64,000 bases of DNA from an uncultured Clostridium sp. (GTDB lineage: Bacteria; Bacillota; Clostridia; Oscillospirales; Acutalibacteraceae), in assembly GCA_958422185.1 (NCBI GenBank), contig CATZNW010000001.1:62001-126000 (forward strand). Direction: 5' to 3'. Below, one piece after another: positions 27,149 to 35,124 of this stretch; position 1 is the stretch's first letter; the number at the start of each line of letters is the position of its first letter. The notes under the pieces are model-generated. The model had not been told where the DNA came from, searched no databases, and saw nothing but the letters and a program-made list of their open reading frames with translations. The translations under genes were made by a program, and so were the position numbers.

Positions 27149-28507
27149 ATGAACGAAGCAAAAAGAAGCACCTTTTCCGGAAGAATAGGATTTGTTCTTG
27201 CGGCAGCAGGCTCCGCAGTAGGGCTTGGAAATCTCTGGAGGTTCCCCTATCTTGCGGCAAAGTACGGCGGCGGAATTTTTCTGCTTATCTATATCATTCT
27301 GGCAGTTACGTTTGGCTTTACCCTTATGATCACGGAAATAGCCATAGGCAGAAAGACCCACAGAAGCCCTATGGAGGCTTACGGAATACTGAATAAAAAA
27401 TGGAAGTGGCTCGGCACACTTTCCACACTTGTACCGGTAATCATACTGCCTTATTACTGCGTTATAGGCGGCTGGGTAATAAAATATGCCGGCGTTATGA
27501 TCATGGGCAGGGTGCAGGAGGCAGCAGGAAGCGATTATTTCTCAAATTTTATATCTCAGCCCATCGAACCGCTTATATGGTTTTTTCTTTACGCCACGGC
27601 AACTGCCGTTATCGTCTTTCTTGGCGTTGACAAAGGCATAGAAAAAATGAGCAGATACCTTATGCCTGCTCTTTTGATTCTGACCGTTGCGCTAACTGTT
27701 TTTGTAGTGTGCCAGCCCGGAGCGCTTGACGGCGTTATATATTATCTTAAGCCGGATTTCAGCAAATTAAGCGTCATGACCTTTGTTGCTGCGCTTGGTC
27801 AGTTATTCTTTTCCATGTCGCTTGCTATGGGAATCATGATAACTTATGGATCTTATTTAAAAAAGGACAGCAATATCACAACTTCCACAAGACAGATCGA
27901 GGCGTTTGACACCATTGTTGCATTTCTTGCCGGCCTTATGATCGTGCCCGCCGTTTTCGTTTATTCAGGCGGAGATGAGACCGCTCTTGGGCAGGGGCCG
28001 AGCCTAATGTTTGTTACGCTGCCCAAAGTTTTCGCGGAAATGCCCTTCGGTTCGGCAGTAGGAGCGGCATTCTTTATACTTGTGCTTTTCGCCGCGCTTA
28101 CAAGCTCTGTTTCCGTTATGGAGGCGATCGTTGCCGGTATGACAGACAAATTTAAGATGGAACGAAAAAAAGCCGCGCTTATCGTTTACGCATACGCGCT
28201 TATTATAGGTATCTTCTGTGCTTTCGGGTTCAGTATCTGGAAAAAGTTTACAATCATGGATCTGAGCATACTGGATTTTCTTGATTTCATATCAAACAGC
28301 GTTATGATGCCGATAGTAGGTATGCTCACATGCATATTTGTAGGCTTTGTAATCAAGCCGAAAGCCGTTACGGATGAAGTGGAGCTGAACGGCAGATTCA
28401 AAGAAAAGAAGTTTTACACGGTCATGGTAAAATGGATTGCGCCGGTATGCATACTGGCAATACTTGTAAGTTCCGTTTTAAACACGCTCGGCATAGTGAC
28501 AATTTAG
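27149..28507 (+). CDS. Sodium-dependent transporter, neurotransmitter:sodium symporter (SNF/NSS) family
   Basis: 452 residues with eleven or twelve membrane helices. FVLAAAGSAVGLGNLWRFPYLAAKYGGG in the first helix is the Na+- and substrate-binding unwound segment of LeuT-fold NSS proteins. Bacterial members usually import amino acids; the substrate is not predictable. It is monocistronic, with its own promoter and a strong terminator. Confidence 0.92.
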   Translation: MNEAKRSTFSGRIGFVLAAAGSAVGLGNLWRFPYLAAKYGGGIFLLIYIILAVTFGFTLMITEIAIGRKTHRSPMEAYGILNKKWKWLGTLSTLVPVIILPYYCVIGGWVIKYAGVMIMGRVQEAAGSDYFSNFISQPIEPLIWFFLYATATAVIVFLGVDKGIEKMSRYLMPALLILTVALTVFVVCQPGALDGVIYYLKPDFSKLSVMTFVAALGQLFFSMSLAMGIMITYGSYLKKDSNITTSTRQIEAFDTIVAFLAGLMIVPAVFVYSGGDETALGQGPSLMFVTLPKVFAEMPFGSAVGAAFFILVLFAALTSSVSVMEAIVAGMTDKFKMERKKAALIVYAYALIIGIFCAFGFSIWKKFTIMDLSILDFLDFISNSVMMPIVGMLTCIFVGFVIKPKAVTDEVELNGRFKEKKFYTVMVKWIAPVCILAILVSSVLNTLGIVTI

Positions 28508-28515
28508 ATAAAAAT

Positions 28516-28550
28516 AAAGCTCCGGCGCATATAAAATGCGCCGGAGCTTT
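28516..28550. terminator. Strong terminator between the NSS transporter and the CxxC protein
   Basis: A perfect 15-base-pair stem (AAAGCTCCGGCGCAT and complement) with a five-base loop; the flanking A/T bases suit both directions. Confidence 0.85.
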
Positions 28551-28560
28551 GTCTGTAACC

Positions 28561-28827
28561 TTATTTTCTGAAAACACTGAAAAGGCCTTTTTTCGCATAA
28601 GGGTCAGATCTTACCGATACTAAAGTATAGCCCGTTTTATCTATTGCATGTTTCAGCGCTGAATGATCAAGCTCCTCCTCTGAGATAATGATACACTGAT
28701 TTTTTGTATGGGAGGACGTAACTTTCTTGACCTTAAACGTATTTCTGATACAATCGTTTATGTGTGCTTCGCACATTCCGCACATCATGCCGTCTATTTT
28801 TAAAATTGTTTTTATCAAAGCAAACAT
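28561..28827 (-). CDS. Small heavy-metal-associated (HMA-like) CxxC protein
   Basis: 88 residues. KIDGMMCGMCEAHINDCIRNTF near the N-terminus matches the MxCxxC metal-binding loop of copper-chaperone-like domains, followed by the expected beta-alpha-beta pattern and DKTGYTLVSV. It could be a Cu(I)/Zn chaperone or sensor. The ATG at 28827 follows GAAAAGAG; an upstream frame to 28881 lacks a site. It lies 104 bases after DUF3793 on the same strand, so it may share its iron-responsive promoter. Confidence 0.75.
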   Translation of the reverse strand: MFALIKTILKIDGMMCGMCEAHINDCIRNTFKVKKVTSSHTKNQCIIISEEELDHSALKHAIDKTGYTLVSVRSDPYAKKGLFSVFRK

Positions 28828-28931
28828 CTCTTTTCGGTAAAATAATCTTGACGCAGGCGTTTGCAGGCCGTGTTCAAGCAAACAGCTCTGCTTTGGTTTA
28901 TACCTTTACGCAGAACTGTAAAATTGCGGTT

Positions 28932-29483
28932 TTATGCGGAAACCGTAAGCTGTAAAACCGATCTGCCGCCGAGCCACTGTTTTTTATAAACACAGCGGCA
29001 TTTTTTAAACCTGCTGAAAACACGCATCGCCTCTTCCTCATTTCCGTAAGCCTGCCAGCAGCCCGAACATTTGCAGTTTCTGCCGCCGTATTTAATAAAT
29101 CCTTTTACATCATCCAGAGGATACCCCAGAAAAAGCCCTATCTCGTGCGGAAATTCGGGGCTGAATTCCAGCCGGGACGCAAGCCTGGCCAAAGCGCGCT
29201 CCGGATGCGTGCTGACATAACCGTATTGCCTTAAAAACTCCGGCACGCCCTGCTTTTGCAGGTCCAGACTCAGCATCGAACGCCTGAAAACATATACCAG
29301 CGCCGCATTTCTACTGCGTTTTAAAACAAATAGCTCAATACCCTTTGGAGCCAGAAGCCTGTTCCAGCGCCGTATCTGTAAATCCGCATTTTTCTCAGCT
29401 TCAAGAGAAAAAGAAAACAGATTTGCGGTTTTAAGAGACGCAAGCGTGGGCGCGCAATGTTCTACAAGGTATTTTTCTATCAT
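28932..29483 (-). CDS. DUF3793 family protein
   Basis: 183 residues. EHCAPTLASLKTANLFSF at the N-terminus, FPHEIGLFLGYPLDDVKGFI and a cysteine pair in NCKCSGCW (about 135-142) are typical of DUF3793, a Clostridia family of unknown function. FPHEIGxFLGYP is the most conserved block. The CxC...C cluster suggests metal or redox chemistry. AAGGTGAT precedes the ATG. Two DtxR-like dyads and a consensus promoter lie upstream, which points to control by iron or manganese (inference). Confidence 0.85.
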   Translation of the reverse strand: MIEKYLVEHCAPTLASLKTANLFSFSLEAEKNADLQIRRWNRLLAPKGIELFVLKRSRNAALVYVFRRSMLSLDLQKQGVPEFLRQYGYVSTHPERALARLASRLEFSPEFPHEIGLFLGYPLDDVKGFIKYGGRNCKCSGCWQAYGNEEEAMRVFSRFKKCRCVYKKQWLGGRSVLQLTVSA

Positions 29484-29659
29484 ACGATCACCTTAAACTC
29501 AGGGCTCGGAGCTTTTATTCATGCAATAAAGGGCGCCGGGGATTTTTTCAAAAGGCAAAACTTGAGGGAGAGTGTAATTTTGCATTTCGGGTACAAAGAA
29601 GTTCTGAAGGAGCTTTTCCGGCGCCCTGCCTATTTCCGTTGTGCAAACAACGGCATGTC

Positions 29660-29678
29660 GGGTAGGCTAAGCTAACCC
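29660..29678. promoter_or_regulatory. DtxR/IdeR-like operator 2 in the DUF3793 leader
   Basis: A 19-base imperfect palindrome with arms GGGTAGGCT and AGCTAACCC. It resembles the 19-base iron box of DtxR/IdeR repressors (TTAGGTTAGGCTAACCTAA). It lies about 30 to 50 bases downstream of the predicted transcription start. Confidence 0.55.
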
Positions 29679-29693
29679 ATCCTTCAAAAGAAA

Positions 29694-29711
29694 GGTTAGT
29701 TTTAACTAACC
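29694..29711. promoter_or_regulatory. DtxR/IdeR-like operator 1 overlapping the DUF3793 transcription start
   Basis: A perfect dyad with arms GGTTAGTT and AACTAACC around TT. It begins seven bases after the -10 element, so a bound repressor would block initiation. The TTAG...CTAA half-sites match metal-dependent DtxR-family boxes. Confidence 0.6.
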
Positions 29712-29717
29712 AATCAA

Positions 29718-29746
29718 AATATACCATATCTCCCGTTATTTGTCAA
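29718..29746 (-). promoter_or_regulatory. Promoter of DUF3793
   Basis: On the minus strand perfect TTGACA (29741-29746), 17 bases, TATATT (29718-29723). The leader to the DUF3793 start is about 230 bases. It holds the two dyads, a 9-base inverted repeat GGGCGCCGG/CCGGCGCCC (29531-29539 with 29618-29626), and an open frame of 55 codons (29499-29666, minus) without a convincing start codon or ribosome site. Confidence 0.75.
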
Positions 29747-29855
29747 CAGAAATTTTAAATATGACGAAAGCGCCCCACAGCAATAATGATATGCATCCCA
29801 AAAGTCAGACGCTTATGGAAGTGCATATCATTTTTATAAAGCAGGTCTTTTCACA

Positions 29856-31319
29856 TCAGTCAACATCTATTTCAATGCAGACCGGAAGCTCGTTTTGCAT
29901 GTTTGCCGGCAAGATTATTTCAAAGATCTTTTCATTTTGTTTAAACGGCAGATCCTTATCGTGCCCCAAAATCCTCACAGAGCGGACATCATATCTTATG
30001 CCGCCTTCATTTGCACGGCGCAGGCTTTTGATCTTAAGGGCCTTAGGAAGCTTGCTTGCCATGGGAAAAACAAATATCTTTCCGGGCTTAACTGTAAAGC
30101 AATAATCCCCTTTGCGGAAAGTTTTATTCTCCTTAAATGAACCGTTTTTGCTCTTTTTGCCTTCAAAAGCGCAGACTTCAAACGGATAAGAACCTTTTAT
30201 TGCCGCGCCGTTTACCGAAAGCCATTTGCCTATTTCAAGCAAAAGCGATTTCTCCTCCTCGCAGACAGTGCCGTCCGCTCTGGGGCCGACATTCAGCATA
30301 AAGCAGCCGTTTTTGGAGACCACCTCTATTAAATTTCTTATGACCTCACCGGCAGTTTTGAATTTATTTCCTTCAGTATAGCCCCAGGAATTCTTAGCGG
30401 CGGCAGTATCATTTTGCCAGAGTTTTCCCAGCGCGCCATCCGTCTGCCCGCGCTCTATATCATACACGGCACACCCGTCAAAGACAGCGCCGACCTTGTA
30501 AAAAACGCAGACTTCCTGCCCCCATTCAAGGCCGCGGTTATAATAATAAGCCAGGAATTTTTTTACATACGGTCGGAATTCACTTTTCTGGATCCACCAG
30601 TCAAAATAAACAGCAACAGGTTTATTCAGATCTATCATTTCGCAGGCTGACGCCAGCCAGTCTTTGAGCCATTCCTCCGAGGCGGTGATTTCCCTGTCCG
30701 TTTTATTGATATTGCCGCTTGGCGGTACATAGGCAGGCCCGTAAAGATCGGGATAAAGCCCCCTTGCGCACTCCGATTCCGGATAATATCTGCGCGCGCC
30801 GTTCATAAACCAAAAATGCTCTGCCCGGTGATTGCTTATCATAAAATCCAGGCCCTCTTTATCACATGCGGCATGCAGCTCCTCCATATAATCCCTGCCG
30901 TTCAGTTCCATCATATTCCAGCGGTTAAGATCGCTTTTATACATTTTCACGCCGTCATGATGTTCGCCAACAGGCATAATATATCCTGCTCCGCTCGCTT
31001 TAAAAAGCCTGGCCCATTCACCGGCGTCAAACTGATCCGGCTTAAATCTGTCAATAAAATTTCTGTATTCAAAATCCCTGCCGTATTTTCTCATGTGATA
31101 TTGATTACACTTATCACCCTTGATATACATCCTGCGGGGATACCATTCATTACCGAAAGCAGGAACGGAATACACACCCCAGTGAATAAAAATGCCGAAT
31201 CGCTTTTCGCGCAGGAATGACGGGATTTGGAATTGCGAAAGGCTTTCCCAGTTATCCTTGAATCTGCCTCGTTTTATAATTTCATCTACGCGTTTGAGAT
31301 ATTCCTCTGTTTTATTCAT
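29856..31319 (-). CDS. Alpha-L-fucosidase, GH29
   Basis: 487 residues, no signal peptide, so probably cytoplasmic. FGIFIHWGVYSVPAFGNEWY (41-60), GEHHDGVKMYKSDLNRWN (118-135) and the nucleophile region VYFDWW (Asp240) are GH29 hallmarks, as is NGCFMLNVGPRADG later. A beta-sandwich follows the barrel. It releases terminal alpha-L-fucose from glycans. GGAGG precedes the ATG; it lies 13 bases after the DUF6067-like hydrolase gene, and both diverge from an AraC regulator. A 11-base-pair hairpin (29785-29795 with 29822-29832) follows the stop. Confidence 0.92.
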   Translation of the reverse strand: MNKTEEYLKRVDEIIKRGRFKDNWESLSQFQIPSFLREKRFGIFIHWGVYSVPAFGNEWYPRRMYIKGDKCNQYHMRKYGRDFEYRNFIDRFKPDQFDAGEWARLFKASGAGYIMPVGEHHDGVKMYKSDLNRWNMMELNGRDYMEELHAACDKEGLDFMISNHRAEHFWFMNGARRYYPESECARGLYPDLYGPAYVPPSGNINKTDREITASEEWLKDWLASACEMIDLNKPVAVYFDWWIQKSEFRPYVKKFLAYYYNRGLEWGQEVCVFYKVGAVFDGCAVYDIERGQTDGALGKLWQNDTAAAKNSWGYTEGNKFKTAGEVIRNLIEVVSKNGCFMLNVGPRADGTVCEEEKSLLLEIGKWLSVNGAAIKGSYPFEVCAFEGKKSKNGSFKENKTFRKGDYCFTVKPGKIFVFPMASKLPKALKIKSLRRANEGGIRYDVRSVRILGHDKDLPFKQNEKIFEIILPANMQNELPVCIEIDVD

Positions 31320-31332
31320 AAAAGACCTCCGT

Positions 31333-33747
31333 TCAGGCTTTTGCCGTAATTATGATACCTTTTTTGGCGCCAAGGCGAAATCCATTTTCAAGATTTACTC
31401 TTCCGCCGGTCTGAATCGTATTTATATGCGGCTTACATACGGCGCGCGGACGGAAGCCCATAAGCTTTGAATCGATCTCCGGCCTGATCCTTACCGCCTT
31501 ATTGCCGAAATTATACATACAGATCAGTGCGCTTCCTTTTTTTATGTAAACCGTTGCCTTGACAAGATCATTCTGCGTATCTACGGGGTTCTGAGAATGC
31601 CACCAGCCGCGCATTTCGCTTTCCTCTATTCCGAAGTCATCCCATAATTTATAAATATGATGAGCGTTTTTAATACCCCACCCGAAACGGTTGTTCATGG
31701 CATACAGCATACCTATGAAAGGATCGCCGCCTCCCTCCAGCATCTGGCTGGCATTGCCGTAAGGTATTCCGGATACTTCCGTTAAAAGATATTCCGGCGA
31801 AAGCTTTTTATACGGGTATCCCTCGCCTATCCAAAGGGAATCTATAAACGGCAGGATCTCGGCATACAGATTCATACAGCTTGTATAACCGGCCCTTTCC
31901 TGTTCGTGATTCCACATATGCATATCTATCATGCCGCCGTTTTGCGCAAGCACCTTTTTGGCACGTTCAAGCGTAGTTCTGTCCAGAGCGGTATCATCGA
32001 TATAAATGCCTTTAATTCCAATGTTTTTAACGAGCCAGTCCAGTCCTTCTATATAATAGTTATCCAGCCGCGAATCCGGGCGCACTATAAATGAGATATC
32101 GGCATCGCCCTTATATTTTCCGTGCTTATAGTACACGCGCCATGCCGGCAGGATCTTATTTCCGAAATATTCCGTAAGCCATTCAGGCACTCCCTTCCAC
32201 CAGGAATGCCCGTCCCCGTCTTTACGGTAGATGATCTCATCGCCCAAAGCTTTATAAGCAAACACCTCTGCCATGTGATTGCTGTGCTCACGCACGGTAT
32301 AATAAACATTAACGCCTATGTTTCTGAACGCGGCATACTGCACAAGATGTTTCATTCTTTCCGTTTCAATGAAAGGATAGTTTATAAACGGATGATACTC
32401 GTTTCCGTGGTGGATATTCACATAATTTAGTCCCAGCCTTGAAGCCTCGTCGACCTGCTTATATCCGTTTTTAAGACGATTGTAATGGCTGTGTCTTACA
32501 GAATAATGTTTTTTATAATCTATGGGTTTAAAAGGGGTAAAATGAAGTTCAAAATCAAAGCTGCGGGTCTCGCCCTTTTTCAGTTTAAAAGCGCCGGTAT
32601 ATGCGGTCAGCGCACTTGTATCCTTGCCTGTTTCAAACTGAATTCCGCCTCTGCCGCCGTTGTCCCATGTTTCTTCAGGGATCCTTACAGGCAGGTTCTT
32701 ATAATAGACATTTACGAGCGGGCGAACATAATCCTGAGATTTCCATTTAAAGCGCACGCCCGCGTTGACGGCGCCGGTATAAAAGGTATCCTGCTGCTTG
32801 CTTTCCTCCCATTTATAATTTATATCGTGAGCATATGATCCGTATGAACCAAGACCGTTTACAAACGTGGCACAATCGCTGTTTATCCGTGCTGAAAGGC
32901 ATATATTGCGGCATTCGAAATCATGTTCGGCGTGCAGACTGATACGGTAATCCACAGATCCCTCATAGTGCAAAACGCCGGAGATTTCCGCCGTAAGATT
33001 CTGCGATCTTCCACATGCAGTTATCAGAACGCTGCCGCCGTTTTTCTTTAACTGAACATCAGAATACACTATATCTTCGCCCTCGGCAAGGAATGCAAGC
33101 CCGGAAGAAAACAGATTTTTCTGCGCTGTTTCAACTAAATTGACACCCTCGTCAAAATAATATACGGCATTTTCAACAAGTCCGTTTTTGCCTATATAAA
33201 TATCTCTTCCGAGAATGCCTATCTTATTTCCGCTGATCTCCGGCTGCGTGAACGGGGATACTACATCGTTATCCAGAAAGCGTGTGGAATTTAACCATAA
33301 TAAGCGTGAAAGACGGCTGATATCGTTAAAGCCTCCGTTTTGAACGTATTCACCGGTAAAGCTGACTTCAAGCTCTGCTTTTTTGCTGCCGCAGTCCGTA
33401 TCAAAAACGATCTGTGCGGATACCGTTTTTCCTTCGTTCAGCGGGTCTGCTTTCAAAATTATAAATACGGGCTGAATGTGATCCTGACGCAGAAAGATCT
33501 TTTTCGAAAAGCGCTTTCCGAATTTATCTACGCCGTCTGTATTGATGCAAACAGCTTCTATATCCGACTTAATGTCAACTTTATTTATGATTTTTTCATT
33601 TTCCGGAAGGACTAAAAGCTGTACAACAAAATTTTCCTGAGCCGGCACGCGAAGTTTAAGCATATCCGCGGAAGTCAGACCGTTTAAAACGGACAGATCG
33701 GAAAAATGCTTGATCTGGATTTTTCTGTTTACATAAAATATTTTCAT
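31333..33747 (-). CDS. Predicted glycoside hydrolase, DUF6067-like
   Basis: 804 residues without a signal peptide. The first 400 residues look like beta-sandwich domains. The second half looks like a TIM barrel with GIYIDDTALDRTTLERAK, SLWIGEGYPYKKLSPEYLL and SGIPYGNASQMLEGGGDPFIGMLY, then MRGWWHSQNPVDTQNDLVKATVY and a small C-terminal beta domain. This pattern resembles DUF6067 (GH-like) proteins, whose substrates are poorly defined. It is likely co-transcribed with the GH29 gene and probably acts on the same imported glycan. Catalytic residues are not certain; the DD pair in IYIDD is a candidate. Confidence 0.65.
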   Translation of the reverse strand: MKIFYVNRKIQIKHFSDLSVLNGLTSADMLKLRVPAQENFVVQLLVLPENEKIINKVDIKSDIEAVCINTDGVDKFGKRFSKKIFLRQDHIQPVFIILKADPLNEGKTVSAQIVFDTDCGSKKAELEVSFTGEYVQNGGFNDISRLSRLLWLNSTRFLDNDVVSPFTQPEISGNKIGILGRDIYIGKNGLVENAVYYFDEGVNLVETAQKNLFSSGLAFLAEGEDIVYSDVQLKKNGGSVLITACGRSQNLTAEISGVLHYEGSVDYRISLHAEHDFECRNICLSARINSDCATFVNGLGSYGSYAHDINYKWEESKQQDTFYTGAVNAGVRFKWKSQDYVRPLVNVYYKNLPVRIPEETWDNGGRGGIQFETGKDTSALTAYTGAFKLKKGETRSFDFELHFTPFKPIDYKKHYSVRHSHYNRLKNGYKQVDEASRLGLNYVNIHHGNEYHPFINYPFIETERMKHLVQYAAFRNIGVNVYYTVREHSNHMAEVFAYKALGDEIIYRKDGDGHSWWKGVPEWLTEYFGNKILPAWRVYYKHGKYKGDADISFIVRPDSRLDNYYIEGLDWLVKNIGIKGIYIDDTALDRTTLERAKKVLAQNGGMIDMHMWNHEQERAGYTSCMNLYAEILPFIDSLWIGEGYPYKKLSPEYLLTEVSGIPYGNASQMLEGGGDPFIGMLYAMNNRFGWGIKNAHHIYKLWDDFGIEESEMRGWWHSQNPVDTQNDLVKATVYIKKGSALICMYNFGNKAVRIRPEIDSKLMGFRPRAVCKPHINTIQTGGRVNLENGFRLGAKKGIIITAKA

Positions 33748-33927
33748 AATAACCTCTTTCTCCGGATATGGTCTGCGGACTTAAATGTAAACTTTTTCTA
33801 AATTCAGGTACAAATTAAAAATCAAATGTGCTATAATAACCAAGGTATAAATCACAATTTCAATAACAGATGTTTTATACGGGCTTTAGCGAAAAATATT
33901 AAAGAATCGCTGTTACTGACATATTTA

Positions 33928-33936
33928 TGATATAAT
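33928..33936 (+). promoter_or_regulatory. Extended -10 promoter of the araC-type gene
   Basis: TGA plus a perfect TATAAT (33931-33936) without a good -35, about 98 bases before the start. A second TGC-TATAAT lies at 33829-33837. On the minus strand TTGTAC and TACATT 18 bases apart (about 33785-33814) could serve the hydrolase genes. Weak -35 elements fit activator dependence. Confidence 0.5.
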
Positions 33937-34034
33937 ATTTGCCCCCGGCAGACAATACACAAAACTGTATTAGAAATACAAAAATCGGAAATGCAGGAAT
34001 CATTTCCTTTCAAGCGACTTATAAGGTGATAATT

Positions 34035-34871
34035 ATGTATCAATGCACATGGTTTTACACTTCAAACCTGATTCTTCCCAAGGACGAAAATGCAGTTGCC
34101 GCCGCATGGTGCGTTGAGGCAGATGAATTTTACAGATATGAGCTTCAGGAGGACTCCCTTTCTTTAAAAAATATGTACTGCTTTGTGCGCACGGTAAACG
34201 GGGAAGGCTGCCTTGAGACCGTAAACGGAGATAAAATAACGCTTCCTGAAAATACTTATATGATCATCAGGCGTGAAAAAATAAAGGAATACCGGAGCAC
34301 GCAAAAGATCTGGAATTATTATTGGGTTGATTTTCTTTATCATTCCATTCCCGAAATGAAAACGGAAAAAATATACACCGCCGCTTTCACCGAGCATGAA
34401 AAAGAGCTTTTTGACGAGCTGCTTGATATAGGCAGGCAGTTTCCGGGAGAAATAGAATACATTAATTCGGTTTTTAAGCACTATTATTACAACCTTACTC
34501 TTCAGCGCGCGGAACGTCCCAAAACATCAGCGCATAGCGTTAAGCTGTCAGAAGTCTGCACTTATATTCATCAAAAGCTTTATTCACGGCTCACTGTTAC
34601 GGAGATAGCCAATTTTTTCAACGTTTCCTCGCGCAGGATACACCAGATCTTCAACGACACGCTTCATGTGTCTCCAAAGCAATATATATCTGATCTGAAA
34701 ATCGAAAAAGCAAAACAGATACTGGAAAAAACTTCTATGCCGATTATTGACATAGCGGACGCTCTGGGTTACTACAGTGCTTATCACTTTTCATCAACAT
34801 TTCAAAGAAAAACCGGCTGTTCTCCCAGCGCATACAGGAAAAAGATTTTTTCAGAGCCTTCTGATAAATAG
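34035..34871 (+). CDS. AraC-family transcriptional regulator
   Basis: 278 residues: an N-terminal cupin-like sensing domain and a C-terminal AraC/XylS domain with two helix-turn-helix motifs (LTVTEIANFFNVSSRRIHQIFNDTLHVSPKQYI, then PIIDIADALGYYSAYHFSSTFQRKTGCSPSAYRK). It diverges from the two glycoside hydrolase genes and precedes an mgl-type importer, so it probably activates them in response to a sugar. The ATG at 34035 follows AAGGTGAT; the frame extends upstream to 33939 but without a site. Confidence 0.92.
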   Translation: MYQCTWFYTSNLILPKDENAVAAAWCVEADEFYRYELQEDSLSLKNMYCFVRTVNGEGCLETVNGDKITLPENTYMIIRREKIKEYRSTQKIWNYYWVDFLYHSIPEMKTEKIYTAAFTEHEKELFDELLDIGRQFPGEIEYINSVFKHYYYNLTLQRAERPKTSAHSVKLSEVCTYIHQKLYSRLTVTEIANFFNVSSRRIHQIFNDTLHVSPKQYISDLKIEKAKQILEKTSMPIIDIADALGYYSAYHFSSTFQRKTGCSPSAYRKKIFSEPSDK

Positions 34872-34919
34872 CGGCGATTATCCGTTAATATAAAACAATA
34901 AAATACATAAAACGATCGT

Positions 34920-34950
34920 AAAACGCTCCTTTTATCCGGGGCGTTTTTCC
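34920..34950 (+). terminator. First of two tandem terminators after the araC gene
   Basis: AAACGCTCC...GGGGCGTTTTT hairpin with a T-run. Confidence 0.65.
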
Positions 34951-34961
34951 GTACACTGACG

Positions 34962-34986
34962 GGCTGTGATCTTCACAGCCTTTTTT
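34962..34986 (+). terminator. Second tandem terminator before the mgl operon
   Basis: A classic stem GGCTGTG / CACAGCC with a five-base loop and six T's. With the first hairpin it isolates mglBAC from the regulator gene. The following AT-rich 138 bases to mglB contain TTGAAA (35028-35033) and a symmetric AATATT-GGC-AATATT (35036-35050), but no clean promoter. Confidence 0.85.
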
Positions 34987-35124
34987 AATTTTAAAAAAAT
35001 TTATCATCCGAAAAAATTGATTGTTTATTGAAAAAATATTGGCAATATTAAATATGACAGGCAAAAGTTTATATTTTTGCGAAAATACAAGATCGCGCAC
35101 CGGCGCGGGAGGCAAAGTGATTTT

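Noticed and set aside
26950..27361. Minus-strand frames upstream of and inside the NSS transporter gene
   Set aside because: They run antisense into a clear gene, have odd composition and no ribosome sites.
29785..29832. Long-loop inverted repeat AATGATATGCA / TGCATATCATT, first read as a terminator for the fucosidase gene
   Set aside because: The loop is 26 bases and the T-run is on the wrong side for the minus strand, so I did not list it as a terminator.
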